Origin: Pseudomarimonas salicorniae
GTDB lineage: Bacteria; Pseudomonadota; Gammaproteobacteria; Xanthomonadales; Xanthomonadaceae
Assembly (NCBI RefSeq): GCF_023156535.1
Contig: NZ_JALNMH010000011.1
Coordinates: forward strand, 1 to 64,000
DNA: 64,000 nt
Direction: 5' to 3'
Shown piece by piece: positions 1-8,800 of this stretch (the stretch's first letter is position 1; every line of letters begins with the position of its first letter). Both the position numbers and the translations under genes were made by a program. Below the pieces are notes generated by a model. That model was not told the DNA's origin, did not search any database, and worked only from the letters and a program-made list of their open reading frames with translations.

Positions 1-285
1 CACGCAACGGCGTTGCCAGGTCCGGTTGGCGCCGCAAAGCAGGCCCTGCCGTAGTCAAACTGTGGGAGTGCCCTTGGGCGCGACCGCGGAGGCGCGCTCT
101 GGCCGCGGTCTGTGGAGAACACGTCACGCCGCGGTCGCGCCCATGTGCGCTCCTACAGTCGGGCTTGGTTGGGCGTCGGCGAAGCCCCATAAGGTGCGCC
201 TTGGGCGCACAGATAAGGGCGTTCGGACGGTACGCCCGGTGCGGCCAGCCGCACCCTATGAATGTCTTCTTCGCGCCCGAAATAC
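1..285. repeat. Composite palindromic repeat, units B and C (left end cut by window edge)
   Basis: Unit B is an inverted repeat at about 61-160. It opens TGTGGGAGTGCCC and closes with GCGGTCGCGCCC and TCCTACAGTC. Unit C at about 189-262 opens with AAGGTGCGCC and closes with GCCAGCCGCACCCTATGAA. The same B-C order, with the same connecting sequence, occurs at 26018-26219 and 32801-33000. There unit A (the GTAGGAGCC palindrome) precedes it; here A would lie just left of the window. No protein-coding signal is seen in the stretch. Confidence 0.75.
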
Positions 286-546
286 ACATCGCCGAACGCA
301 CGTTCTGGGTCGCAAGCAGCCTGTCGCGCCATGCCGGGTCTGCGAGGCGCCAGTGTGCACTGCCACCGTTCCAGGTGGCCACGGCAACCGGAATGCACAC
401 GGATGCCCGGCAGGACGCCGCGGAGGATAGCCTCACAGCGCGCAGGGATGCCGAAGCTTCCCGCAAGAAGGCCACCGCGGATCTTTCCAGCGTGTGACGC
501 GACGGCGTTGAGGAGAACATCGATACCCGGCAGCGGGTCGCCGCCG

Positions 547-825
547 CCGAAGCCGAGGCGATGGAGCACAAGGCCGAGCGCGACTAAGACGTTGCTGGAG
601 AGCACGGCTAGTCGCCGCGGCTGCGGTGCCCGCATCATCGGCAGCGCGGTCAGCAGGACCAGGGCGGCGGCCAGCGTCAGCGCGATGAGCGTGCCCGCCA
701 TCAGGAGGTGCCTGGTCTCGCCCTTCCTCGAGGTCGATCGACGGCAAGCCCAGACGAGCGTGGGCGGTGCCCGGGCAGGGGGTGGTCAGTGTCTGCAGCG
801 AGCTCAGCAGGCCCGCGGCTGGCAT
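547..825 (-). pseudogene. Decayed YqjE/phage-holin-superfamily membrane protein (frameshifted)
   Basis: Directly downstream of the DUF883 gene, on the same strand, one frame starting at 825 reads GLLSSLQTL, then ARLGLPSIDLEEGR. This resembles the N-terminus of YqjE-type proteins (GLL.SL..L, then TRLEL...ELEEE). Near 715-725 that frame turns into low-quality sequence. A second frame then gives a plausible membrane segment, LIALTLAAALVLLTALPMM, followed by QPRRLAVLSSNVLVALGLVL. The join needs a frameshift, and the sequence past about 560 resembles nothing. DUF883-YqjE-YqjK is a common proteobacterial order, so position supports the call. A sequencing error is an alternative to true decay. Confidence 0.4.
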
Positions 826-844
826 CGGTGGCGCCAGCCCCGAC

Positions 845-1195
845 TCAGCGACGGCGCAGGAGCAGACCGATGATCAGACTGCCCGCCGCCACGGTGCCGA
901 TGGCCCGCCACGGATGGGCATGGACGTAGGCATTGGTGCCTTTGGCCGCATTTCGGGACTTGGATGCAATCTCGCGCTGGGCGTCTTCCAGGCGCAGTCG
1001 CGCCGCGCGCAGGGACTGCCGGGCCCTGGCCCGGAGCTCGTCCAGCTTCTCGCCGCCCTGGTTCGCAGTGGCGTTGAGCAGGGCTTCGGCGTCGTCGATC
1101 ACAGCCTTCAGGTCGCGGGACAGGTGGCTGCTGGAAGGGGGTTCGGTGTTGGCTTTGCGAGGGGTCTTCGCAATGCTGGCATCGTTGGTGTCCAT
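845..1195 (-). CDS. DUF883 (ElaB/YqjD-type) C-tail-anchored protein
   Basis: This 116-residue protein has the DUF883 layout. A charged helical stretch at about residues 28-85 (DLKAVIDDAEALL, ELRARARQSLRAARLRLEDA) is followed by a short linker with HPWRAIG. A single C-terminal hydrophobic segment, about 97-112, ends in RRR. E. coli members (YqjD, ElaB) are inner-membrane tail-anchored proteins. YqjD is reported to associate with ribosomes in stationary phase; whether this copy does so is not shown. No strong Shine-Dalgarno is visible upstream. The next gene downstream looks like a broken YqjE, so the usual operon partner is probably lost. Confidence 0.85.
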   Translation of the reverse strand: MDTNDASIAKTPRKANTEPPSSSHLSRDLKAVIDDAEALLNATANQGGEKLDELRARARQSLRAARLRLEDAQREIASKSRNAAKGTNAYVHAHPWRAIGTVAAGSLIIGLLLRRR

Positions 1196-1255
1196 GGGAG
1201 GGTCTCAGGAAGGAAGGGACATCGCCAGCCGTTCCAGCGATGTGTGGAAGGCCGG

Positions 1256-1402
1256 TCAGATGCGCTGGCCGCGCAACAGGCGGATCGCGATCACGACGAT
1301 CGCAAGGACCAGCAGCAGGTGGATCAGGCCACCCATGGAGTAGGAGGTGACGAGGCCCAGTGCCCAGAGAATCAGAAGGACGATGGCGATGGTTTCAAGC
1401 AT
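1256..1402 (-). CDS. Small 48-residue membrane protein (lmo0937/DUF5670-like)
   Basis: The ATG at 1402 is preceded by GGAGAATCCC, a good ribosome binding site. The product, MLETIAIVLLILWALGLV..., ends IRLLRGQRI. It is two hydrophobic helices (about 4-20 and 26-43) joined by TSYSMGGLIH. This is the layout of the lmo0937 family of tiny bacterial membrane proteins, which are often stress-associated. A longer reading that starts upstream at 1600 has no similar support. It lies 60 bases upstream of the DUF883 gene on the same strand, so the two may be co-transcribed. Confidence 0.8.
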   Translation of the reverse strand: MLETIAIVLLILWALGLVTSYSMGGLIHLLLVLAIVVIAIRLLRGQRI

Positions 1403-1742
1403 GGGATTCTCCGTGACGGTCAGCAGGCAAGGGCGGGGTGTTGGAACGACGCGCGTTGGCGATCGCTCGGGCGCAGAGTGCGCGCAGGCGATGGGGATGT
1501 TCGGTGCGCTTCCCAACACAGCCGGTTCGACAGGCTGACCCCTGCCGGCGCTGAGGGCGCGGCGCCGCCTGGTCGCTTGATCATGTGGCGATCGACTCAC
1601 CCGCCACGCGGCGCAACGCGGCGGCCGAGACGGATCGCAGACCCGCTTGAGTCATGGAAAGCCGGCGTGCCGCTACGTGCTCAAGCGCACCGACGGCGGC
1701 CGCTCGATGGGCCAGGCTCAGCCCACTCACAGGAGCACATCC
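1403..1742. other. Intergenic region, no gene seen (340 bases)
   Basis: This gap separates two divergent genes and must hold promoters for both. I see no convincing reading frame, tRNA or strong hairpin in it, and no clear -35/-10 pair to name. Confidence 0.5.
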
Positions 1743-2348
1743 ATGAACGCCAGCTCACGCATCGCGCTCGTCCTTTCCCTCTTCGTCCTCGGCGACCATG
1801 CCCTTGCGGAGGACGGCGACCGGTATCAGCAGTCCAGTTTCCAGCTGCGCGCAGACCGCGCACGCGTCATCGAGGTTGAGCGGGTGGGAGGTCAGTACAG
1901 CACCCGTCTGAGTCAGGAGTGCTGGGACGAGAGCACCCGCCGCCACGAGCCCGGCTACTACCGGGACAACTCAGGTCGGCTGTACCGCGGCGAGAACAGC
2001 GGCAAGGCCGGCACGGTGATCGGCGCGATCATAGGCGGCGTACTGGGCAATCAGATCGGCAGCGGCGATGGCCGCAAGGCCGCCACGGTGGCCGGTGCGG
2101 TGATCGGTGGCGCCGTCGGCAGCAAGCACGGCCAGAACGATAGGCGCTACGCCGATGATGGCTACGACTACTACGGCGACGAGTCCGGCGTGGTGCGGCG
2201 CTGCCGCACGGTCGAGGAGCCCGGCGGCGGGTACGGGCGCCGTGGCTACCAGGTGACCTACGAGTACGCCGGACAGACCTACCAGGCGTTCAGCCTGGTC
2301 CGGCCGGGACGGACGATCCCCGTGCTGGTTGACGTTCGCCCTCGTTGA
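1743..2348 (+). CDS. Glycine-zipper 2TM-domain envelope protein
   Basis: The start at 1743 is supported by the ribosome binding site ACAGGAGCACATCC. The 201-residue product begins with a signal peptide (about 1-19, ending HALAED). A tyrosine- and charge-rich segment follows. A glycine-zipper region at about 85-130 (GTVIGAIIGGVLGNQIG and a second copy GAVIGGAVGSKHG) is typical of the Rickettsia 17-kDa antigen-like 2TM family. The C-terminal third is basic and tyrosine-rich, with YQVTYEYAGQTYQAF. It has no lipobox cysteine, so it is probably a periplasmic or envelope-associated protein. The family role is structural or unknown. Confidence 0.85.
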   Translation: MNASSRIALVLSLFVLGDHALAEDGDRYQQSSFQLRADRARVIEVERVGGQYSTRLSQECWDESTRRHEPGYYRDNSGRLYRGENSGKAGTVIGAIIGGVLGNQIGSGDGRKAATVAGAVIGGAVGSKHGQNDRRYADDGYDYYGDESGVVRRCRTVEEPGGGYGRRGYQVTYEYAGQTYQAFSLVRPGRTIPVLVDVRPR

Positions 2349-3138
2349 GAGCGCCTCGGGTCGCAGAGCACCTGCCTGACTGGCGTGTCAGAGCCCAAGG
2401 GGGAAGGCAACGGTGAGCCAGGGAGCGGTCACCTGATGCGTCCCGGTGAGGCAGACGCCGCGGCCCGCAGCGCTGCATGCTGGTGGCGGCATGGGCCGCT
2501 ACCGCGTTGCTGTTGCGCCGGGCAGATCACCATGAACCCACCGATCCCCCGGACTGGCGCGGACGTGCGACGCGCTGAGGTCGTTCACCTGTCACCAGCT
2601 CTGCTCCCTTGGTCCGACGCGAAGCCGCAACGCCTTGCGCGCTGGCGTTGAATGGTTCGAACGCCTTGACAGCTGCGAGGCGCGTCATCCGTGCCATGGC
2701 CCGGGACGCAAAGTGCGGCTTTCCTGCTGACTGGAAGCTTCGATGAACACTCCACGATCACGTGTCACCCAGGGCGACACCAGTTCGCCGTCCGGACACT
2801 TCTGGGTGGTGCCCACGCCCCGTGCGGGACCGCCACGCAGCCTGTGGTCGCGAATGGTGGCCTCATTCTTCCGCACGCTGCGACGCCGTTGACCGATCTC
2901 CAGGTCGTACTCAATGCTTGATTCGGGCCAGCAGGAGGCTTCTTCGCGGGCTTGCCCCTGGCCGGACCGCTCCTGTTGAATCACGGTGCTTGGTGGCCGA
3001 GTGCGGCGGCGGTTCTCCGGAATGCGTCGAGCCCCGCCGGATCGGGTGCCGAGCTTGGGCCGGTCTTGCTGTCGTGCATGCACGGGAACAGGTGTCCAGT
3101 TGCTTGTGTGGGCGGCAGGGACAGCCGCTGGCCGGGCT
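2349..3138. other. Long intergenic gap between convergent genes (790 bases)
   Basis: The flanking genes converge here. No reading frame on either strand gives a recognisable protein. It contains none of the palindromic units found in other convergent gaps of this window. A short candidate gene at 2743-2892 is listed separately. The rest looks like decayed or non-coding DNA. Confidence 0.5.
2743..2892 (+). CDS. Possible 49-residue basic protein, unrecognised
   Basis: The ATG at 2743 follows CTGGAAGCTTCG, a moderate ribosome binding site at suitable spacing. The frame reads MNTPRSRVTQGDTSS..., passes through GHFWVVPTPRAGPP, and ends SFFRTLRRR before TGA. A basic arginine-rich tail and the isolated position in a long gap are the only support. 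It could be chance. I assign no function. Confidence 0.22.
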   Translation: MNTPRSRVTQGDTSSPSGHFWVVPTPRAGPPRSLWSRMVASFFRTLRRR

Positions 3139-5229
3139 CTACAGTCTTTCGACGCGCACGGGGATGCCGTTGAGGGCGGCATTGCCGGAGGGCGCGTCGA
3201 GGCGGGTGGGGTCGCTGAGCGCGTTGTAGTTGGCGCCAGCGACCTCGCGGGCGCGGGACAGGCGAACCCCGTCGAGCTGGTGGCCGAAACCGTGAGGCAG
3301 GCAGGCCACGCCCGGCGCGAGGTCATCGCTTGCCTCCACTTCGATTTCCACCGAGCCGCGCGCGGAGACCAATCGCACCTGCTCGCCGCTCGCCACGCCG
3401 GCTGCCGCAAGATCGTCGCGGTGGAGCCAGAGGGCGTGGCGGGTGGGCCCCTTCACCAGGCGCGCGGCGTTGTGCATCCAGGAATTGTTGCTGCGCACGT
3501 GGCGCCGGCCGATCAGGCGCAACGGGAATCCGTCCTCCGCGGCCGCCGACGCCGGTGCGGCAAGCTGACCAAGGGCGTCGAGAAACAGCGGCGGGGCGCA
3601 TTCGATGCAGCCGCTTGCGGTCTGCAGTCGGCGCAGCAGGGAGGGCTTCAGCGGGCCGAGATCGAGACCGTGTGGTGCGGCTTCGAGCTGGTCCAGCGTG
3701 ATCCCGCTGCCGCCGGCCCGGAGCCCGGCGGCAATCAGCGTCCGTGGCTCGGGCAGCGGCTTGATCTCCTTTCCGGCCGCCGCGGCGTAGGCGCCGGCGA
3801 GGCCGTTGAGGATCTCCCAGTCGGCGCGTTCGTCCTTGCCGCGCGCGCGGATCGGCAGGTTGAGCCGGGCCACATTGCGCACGGCGAAGCCGTTGAAGAC
3901 CAGGTCGTAGTGGTGCTGGGTGAGGAAGGAGGCAGGCGGCAGGATGTAGTCGGCGTGGCGGGTGGTCTCGTTGACATACAGGTCCACCGAAACCATGCAC
4001 TCCAGTGAACCGAGCAGGGCGTCGAGGCGGGCGCCGTCGGGCGTGCTCAGGACCGGGTTGCCGGCGCAGGTGAACAGGCCGCGTACCTGGCCCTCGCCAG
4101 GCGTGACGATCTCCTCGGCCAGCACGGCCACGGGCAGCTCGCCGGCGAACTCGGGCAGCCCGCGGACCCGTGAGCGCCAGCGGTCGCGGTGGCCCGCCGA
4201 GGTGCCCGGGCCGGTCAGGGGAAAGACAGGTTCCGCCGGCAGGCTGCCGCCGGGGCGGTCGAGGTTCCCGCTGAACAGGTTGATCAGTTGGAGCAGCCAC
4301 TGGCACAGCGTGCCGTGGTCCTGGGTCGACAGCCCCATGCGGCCGTAGGCCACCGCCCGCGGGGCGTCGAGGAAGTCTCCGGCGATGGCTTCGATGGACT
4401 GCTGGCCGATGCCGCAGCGCGCGGCGGTGTCGCCGACATCGATCGCGGCGACCGCCTTCATCGCTGCCTCGAAGCCGGCCAGCCGTCCGGCATAGGCCTC
4501 GGTGCGCGGGGCGCTGCGGCGCTGCATGGCCTGCAGCAGGGCGATCAGGAACCAGGCATCCGTGCCGGGGCGCACGAAGTGATGCTCGCTGGCGATCGCG
4601 GCGGTCTCGGTGCGTCGCGGGTCGATCACCACCAGCCGGCCGCGGGCGACCAGGTCCTTCAGCCGGCGGGTGACGTCGGGCACGCTCATCAGGCTGCCGT
4701 TGGAGGCCACGGGGTTGGCGCCGAGCATCAGGAAATAGTCGGTGTGGTCGATATCCGGAACCGGCAGCAGGAACTGGTGGCCGTACATGGCCCAGTTGAC
4801 CAGCTGGTGCGGCCACTGATCGACCGAGGAGGCGCTGAACACGTTTCTTGATCGAAAGGCGCGCAGCAGCAGCGGCAGGTAGGCGAGATGACCGAAGTGG
4901 TGGACGTTGGGATTGCCCACGTACGCGGCCAGTGCGTCGGGGCCGTGGCGGCCCTGGACGGCGGCGAGACGCTCACCCGCCTCGCCCAGCGCCTCGTCCC
5001 AGCCGATCTCCTCGAAGTCCTTGCCCCGACGGCGCAGCGGGCGGCGCAAGCGGTCGGGGTCTGCCTCGAGGTCGAGGATGGCATTGCCCTTGGGGCAGAT
5101 ATGGCCGCGCGAGAAGGGGTCCTGGGCATCGCCGCGGATGGCGGTGGCCTCGCCATCCTCGACGCTGATCTGCAGCCCGCACAAGGCTTCGCAGAGCGGG
5201 CAGGCGCGGAAATGCAGGCTGGCGGTCAT
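3139..5229 (-). CDS. Molybdopterin oxidoreductase with N-terminal [4Fe-4S] domain
   Basis: This 696-residue protein has the cofactor order of the DMSO-reductase superfamily. Four cysteines (C10, C13, C17, C45; CPLCEALCG and GHICPKG) would bind a [4Fe-4S] cluster. The molybdopterin oxidoreductase core runs to about 520, with GANPVASNGS. The dinucleotide-binding domain lies at about 575-690, with RLIGRRHVRSNNSWMHN. There is no Tat signal, so it should be cytoplasmic. The usual Mo-ligand position reads SASSVDQWPHQ, with no Cys or selenocysteine. This matches an uncharacterised subgroup of about 700 residues. The substrate is unknown, and no electron-transfer partner or moa/mob gene is nearby. 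Confidence 0.88.
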   Translation of the reverse strand: MTASLHFRACPLCEALCGLQISVEDGEATAIRGDAQDPFSRGHICPKGNAILDLEADPDRLRRPLRRRGKDFEEIGWDEALGEAGERLAAVQGRHGPDALAAYVGNPNVHHFGHLAYLPLLLRAFRSRNVFSASSVDQWPHQLVNWAMYGHQFLLPVPDIDHTDYFLMLGANPVASNGSLMSVPDVTRRLKDLVARGRLVVIDPRRTETAAIASEHHFVRPGTDAWFLIALLQAMQRRSAPRTEAYAGRLAGFEAAMKAVAAIDVGDTAARCGIGQQSIEAIAGDFLDAPRAVAYGRMGLSTQDHGTLCQWLLQLINLFSGNLDRPGGSLPAEPVFPLTGPGTSAGHRDRWRSRVRGLPEFAGELPVAVLAEEIVTPGEGQVRGLFTCAGNPVLSTPDGARLDALLGSLECMVSVDLYVNETTRHADYILPPASFLTQHHYDLVFNGFAVRNVARLNLPIRARGKDERADWEILNGLAGAYAAAAGKEIKPLPEPRTLIAAGLRAGGSGITLDQLEAAPHGLDLGPLKPSLLRRLQTASGCIECAPPLFLDALGQLAAPASAAAEDGFPLRLIGRRHVRSNNSWMHNAARLVKGPTRHALWLHRDDLAAAGVASGEQVRLVSARGSVEIEVEASDDLAPGVACLPHGFGHQLDGVRLSRAREVAGANYNALSDPTRLDAPSGNAALNGIPVRVERL

Positions 5230-5256
5230 GGCTCAGCTCTCGGAAGGAATGACGGC

Positions 5257-5775
5257 ATGGTAGGCGATCCCGGTCGGACGGGGCTTGCCGAGCGCCGCCG
5301 AGGATCGCAAGCTTGGGGCGTGACGCGCGAGTTTCCCCCGCATGGTGGATTGATCGAGATTGCCCGTGAGGGCAGGGTGTTGCGCGTGGTCGGGGGTGGT
5401 CCGACCAATTCCGAGGGTATCCAGCACTACATCGAAGCGCTCAAGCCGTGGTTGGCGCAGCTCGGCCCGGGCCCTTGGGCGACGCTCGGCATCGTTCACG
5501 CAGGGGGCTCCCTGCTTACGCCAGAGGCCGAAGCGCTGTTCCGTGAGCGCGCACCGGCGCTCGCCGCTCGCGGCCGGGTTGCGATGGCCCTGTGCTCACC
5601 GCCGCATCCCGGCAACCGCATCCTGCACGCCCAATGGCGGCGGATCTACGGGGACAGCGGCAGCGAGCTGGGCATCTTCGAGCGCGAGACCGATGCCCGC
5701 GCCTGGCTGATCGAACGGCTCAGCGCGCACGGGGCTGTCGCGCGCGACCTGCCGTCGCCGGAGCCGCCGGAGTAG
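5257..5775 (+). CDS. Small STAS/SpoIIAA-like hypothetical protein
   Basis: The recognisable body starts with HGGLIEIAREGRVLRVVGGGPTN and continues to LKPWLAQL, then IVHAGGSLLTPEAEALF, and later CSPPHPGN. This alternating strand-helix pattern, with a hydrophobic strand after each helix, resembles SpoIIAA/STAS-like domains found as orphan proteobacterial proteins. The ATG at 5257 has a good Shine-Dalgarno (GGAAGGAA). A GTG at 5320 would trim an unconserved-looking N-terminus and leave more room for divergent promoters. The gene is divergent from the molybdopterin oxidoreductase, but no functional link is evident. I am sure it is a gene and unsure of the family. Confidence 0.65.
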   Translation: MVGDPGRTGLAERRRGSQAWGVTREFPPHGGLIEIAREGRVLRVVGGGPTNSEGIQHYIEALKPWLAQLGPGPWATLGIVHAGGSLLTPEAEALFRERAPALAARGRVAMALCSPPHPGNRILHAQWRRIYGDSGSELGIFERETDARAWLIERLSAHGAVARDLPSPEPPE

Positions 5776-5873
5776 CCCCCCGGTGACGCTCTAAAGCGCG
5801 GGACAGGAACGCGCGCTTGTAATCGCCCCTGAGGATGCGAGACTCGGACCCTGGCGCCGCGTGGGGAGTGGCA

Positions 5874-8800
5874 ATGGCTGGCGAACGAGAATGCCGCGCC
5901 CTGGTGGTTGGCATCGACGACTATCGTGGTGGCATTGCCCGGCTGCGCAGCGCGGTGGCCGACGCCCGGGCGGTGGCGACCGCGCTGGAGCGCGACCACG
6001 GCTACCGCGTCGAGTGCCTGGCCGATGCGACGGCCAGCCGCTCGGCGATGCTCGAGGCACTGGCGCGCTGCGCGGACGAGAGCGCGCCCGAAGAGGGGTT
6101 CGTCCTCTATTTCGCCGGGCATGGCCTGGCCACCGGAGACGGGGAGGGTGGCCCGCGCGGCTTCCTGCTGCCGCAGGACGCCGAGCCTGGCGACGAGAGC
6201 ACCTGGCTGTCGATGCAGGCCCTTCGCGACGCGCTGAACCGGTTCCGCTGCGGACATCTGCTGGTGGTGCTGGACTGCTGCTTTGCCGGCGCCTTCCGCT
6301 GGAGCGCGACCCGCGACGCAGTGCTGGTCGGCCATCCGCTTTATGACAGCCAGCTTGCCCGGTACCTGGAGGGCGACTCCTGGCTCGTCCTGACCTCGGC
6401 CAGCCACGATCAGCGCGCGGCAGACACCCTGCCGGGCCGCTGCAACACGCGCGACGGGCACGACGGTCCCGGACATTCGCCCTTCGCCGCGGCCTTCCTT
6501 GAGGCGCTTGGCGGTGCGGCGGATTCCGCGCGGCGGGGATTCGACCCGGACGGCGTGGTCACCGCCACCGAGCTGCACCAGTTCGTGTTCGAGACCCTGG
6601 TGCCGCCCGGTGCCTCGCCGCTGCAGACGCCCGGGCTGTGGCCGCTGCGCCCGGACAACCGCGGGGAGTTCGTCTTCCGCTGTCCCGGCAGCGAGCTGAA
6701 GACCCGGCCGGATCCGCCGTTGGACGAGGCCAACAATCCCTGGCTCGGCCTGCGCGCGTATGGCCCTGCCGACGCGCCGCTGTTCTTCGGTCGCGAGCGG
6801 GTCATCGAGGCGCTGGAGGCACGGATCCGTGGTGCCGGTGCGGGGAAACTGCTGGTGGTGGTTGGCGCCTCGGGCACCGGGAAATCCAGCGTGGTGCGGG
6901 CGGGCCTGCTGCCGCGGCTGCAGGGCGACTGGCGGATCGTGGAATGCGAGCGCTTGCGTGCTGATCCGCTCGACCAGCTCGCCCGCGCCCAGTCAAGGCT
7001 GGAGACCGCCCGGACGCCCAACCAGCCGTCCCTGCTGCTGGTGGACCAGTTCGAGGAGCTGTACACGCAGTGCAGCGATTCCGGTCGCCGCGAGGCCTTC
7101 CTCGCCGAGCTGGAGCGCGTGGTGCTCGCTCCGGATGGCCCGCAGGTTGTGCTTACCCTGCGCTCGGACTTCGAACCGAGATTGGCGGCCTGTCCGCGCT
7201 TCGGCGGGCGGCTAGGCGCGAGCCGCTTCGTGGTGCCGGTGTTCACCCCGGTCGAGCTTCGACGGGTGATCGAGGGACCGCTGCGGGCCCGCGCCCTGTT
7301 TCTCGATCCGCCCGAACTGGTTGACACCTTGCTCGGCGAAGTCGCGGCGATGCCGGGGGCGCTGCCGCTGCTGTCGTTCGCGCTGGCGGAAACCTATCGC
7401 CTTGCCCAGCTGCGCCGCCGACAGACAGGCAGCGCAGATCGCGCGCTGACCGCGGCCGACTATGCGGCCACCGGCGGCGTGATCGGCGGACTGCATCGTC
7501 GCGCGTCGGCCCTGCATCACGAGGCGCGACCGGAGCTGCAGGCGATGATTCGCTGGCTGTTCCTGCGCCTGGTCGCGCCCGATGGGGCGCGGATGGCCAA
7601 GCGCCGGGTCAGCTTCGACGAGCTGCAGTTCAAGGAGGACTCGCGCACCGCGTTGGCCCGCGAGGCGGTGGATCTCTATGTTGAGGCGCGGCTGCTGATC
7701 GTCGACGACGGGCACGTCGAGCCCGCGCACGACTCGCTGGTCCAGGCCTGGGAAGACCTTCAGGACTGGTTGGCCGCCCATCCGGAGCAGCCCCTGCTGC
7801 GCGCGCTGTGGCGCTCTGCCCGGGACTGGCAGTCGGGCGGATTCGGGGGTGGCCTGCTCTGGGACAGCGATCCGCGCCTTCCGCATGCCCTGGCCGCCCT
7901 GCCCGAACTCAACCTGCTGGAGCGGCGTTTCGCGCACGCCAGCCGGGTCCGCCGCGGGCGGCGCCGGCGCGTGCTGGCAGCGGCCACCCTGTCGACCATG
8001 CTGTTGCTGGCCGTGGCCGCCGTCATCTCCTGGGAACGCGCCGAAGAAGCTGAGCGGCAGCGGCTGGAAGCGGAGAGGCAGCTCGCAGAGGCCCGCTACG
8101 CCAATGGCCGGGCGCTGCTGGAGCAGGCCCGGGGGGCGTCCAGCATCGGCGACCACGTGGGCGCTGCCTTCCACAGCGCGACGGCGCTGGGCTTCAGGAA
8201 CTTCGGCATCGAGCCCGGTTCGGCGGACGGAGCGTCGCCCGCCCCCCTGCTCGTTCCCGAGCATCCCGAGCATCGTGACGCCATCGAGGAGCTGACCCGG
8301 GCCCGGCAGCAGGCCTACCTTGCCGTCGCCTGGCGTCCGCTGGGCCTTGCCAGATTCACCGCCGACGCGACCCGGCTGGTCGGGGTCAACCAGGACGGCG
8401 ACATCGAGCTGCGCGACTTCGCAGCCGACCGACTGGCGCTGCTCGAATCGCCGCTTGGCCGCCCGGAGCAGCTGGCGCTCAGCGAAGACGGGGAATGGCT
8501 GGCAGCGAGCGGGCAGGGGAGGACGGAGCTTGTCCTCTGGCAGCTGGGCGAGGGGCTCGATGTGACGACGGCGCCGCGCCGGCTTGCGCCGCCCGAGGGG
8601 TTCGAGGCAATGGCCTTCGACCCGCAGGGGCAGCGGCTAGCCGCCGCCGGCCTCGACGAGCTGAGGGTCTGGTCGCTTGGCGAAGCCGAGGCCGAGGCGC
8701 TGGTCCTGCCGCTGTATCGCACCGAGGGTCCAGCGCGGCTGACCAGCCTCGCCTTCACCGAGGATGGCGGCACGCTGTACGGCGGAGGCTTCCACGATCG

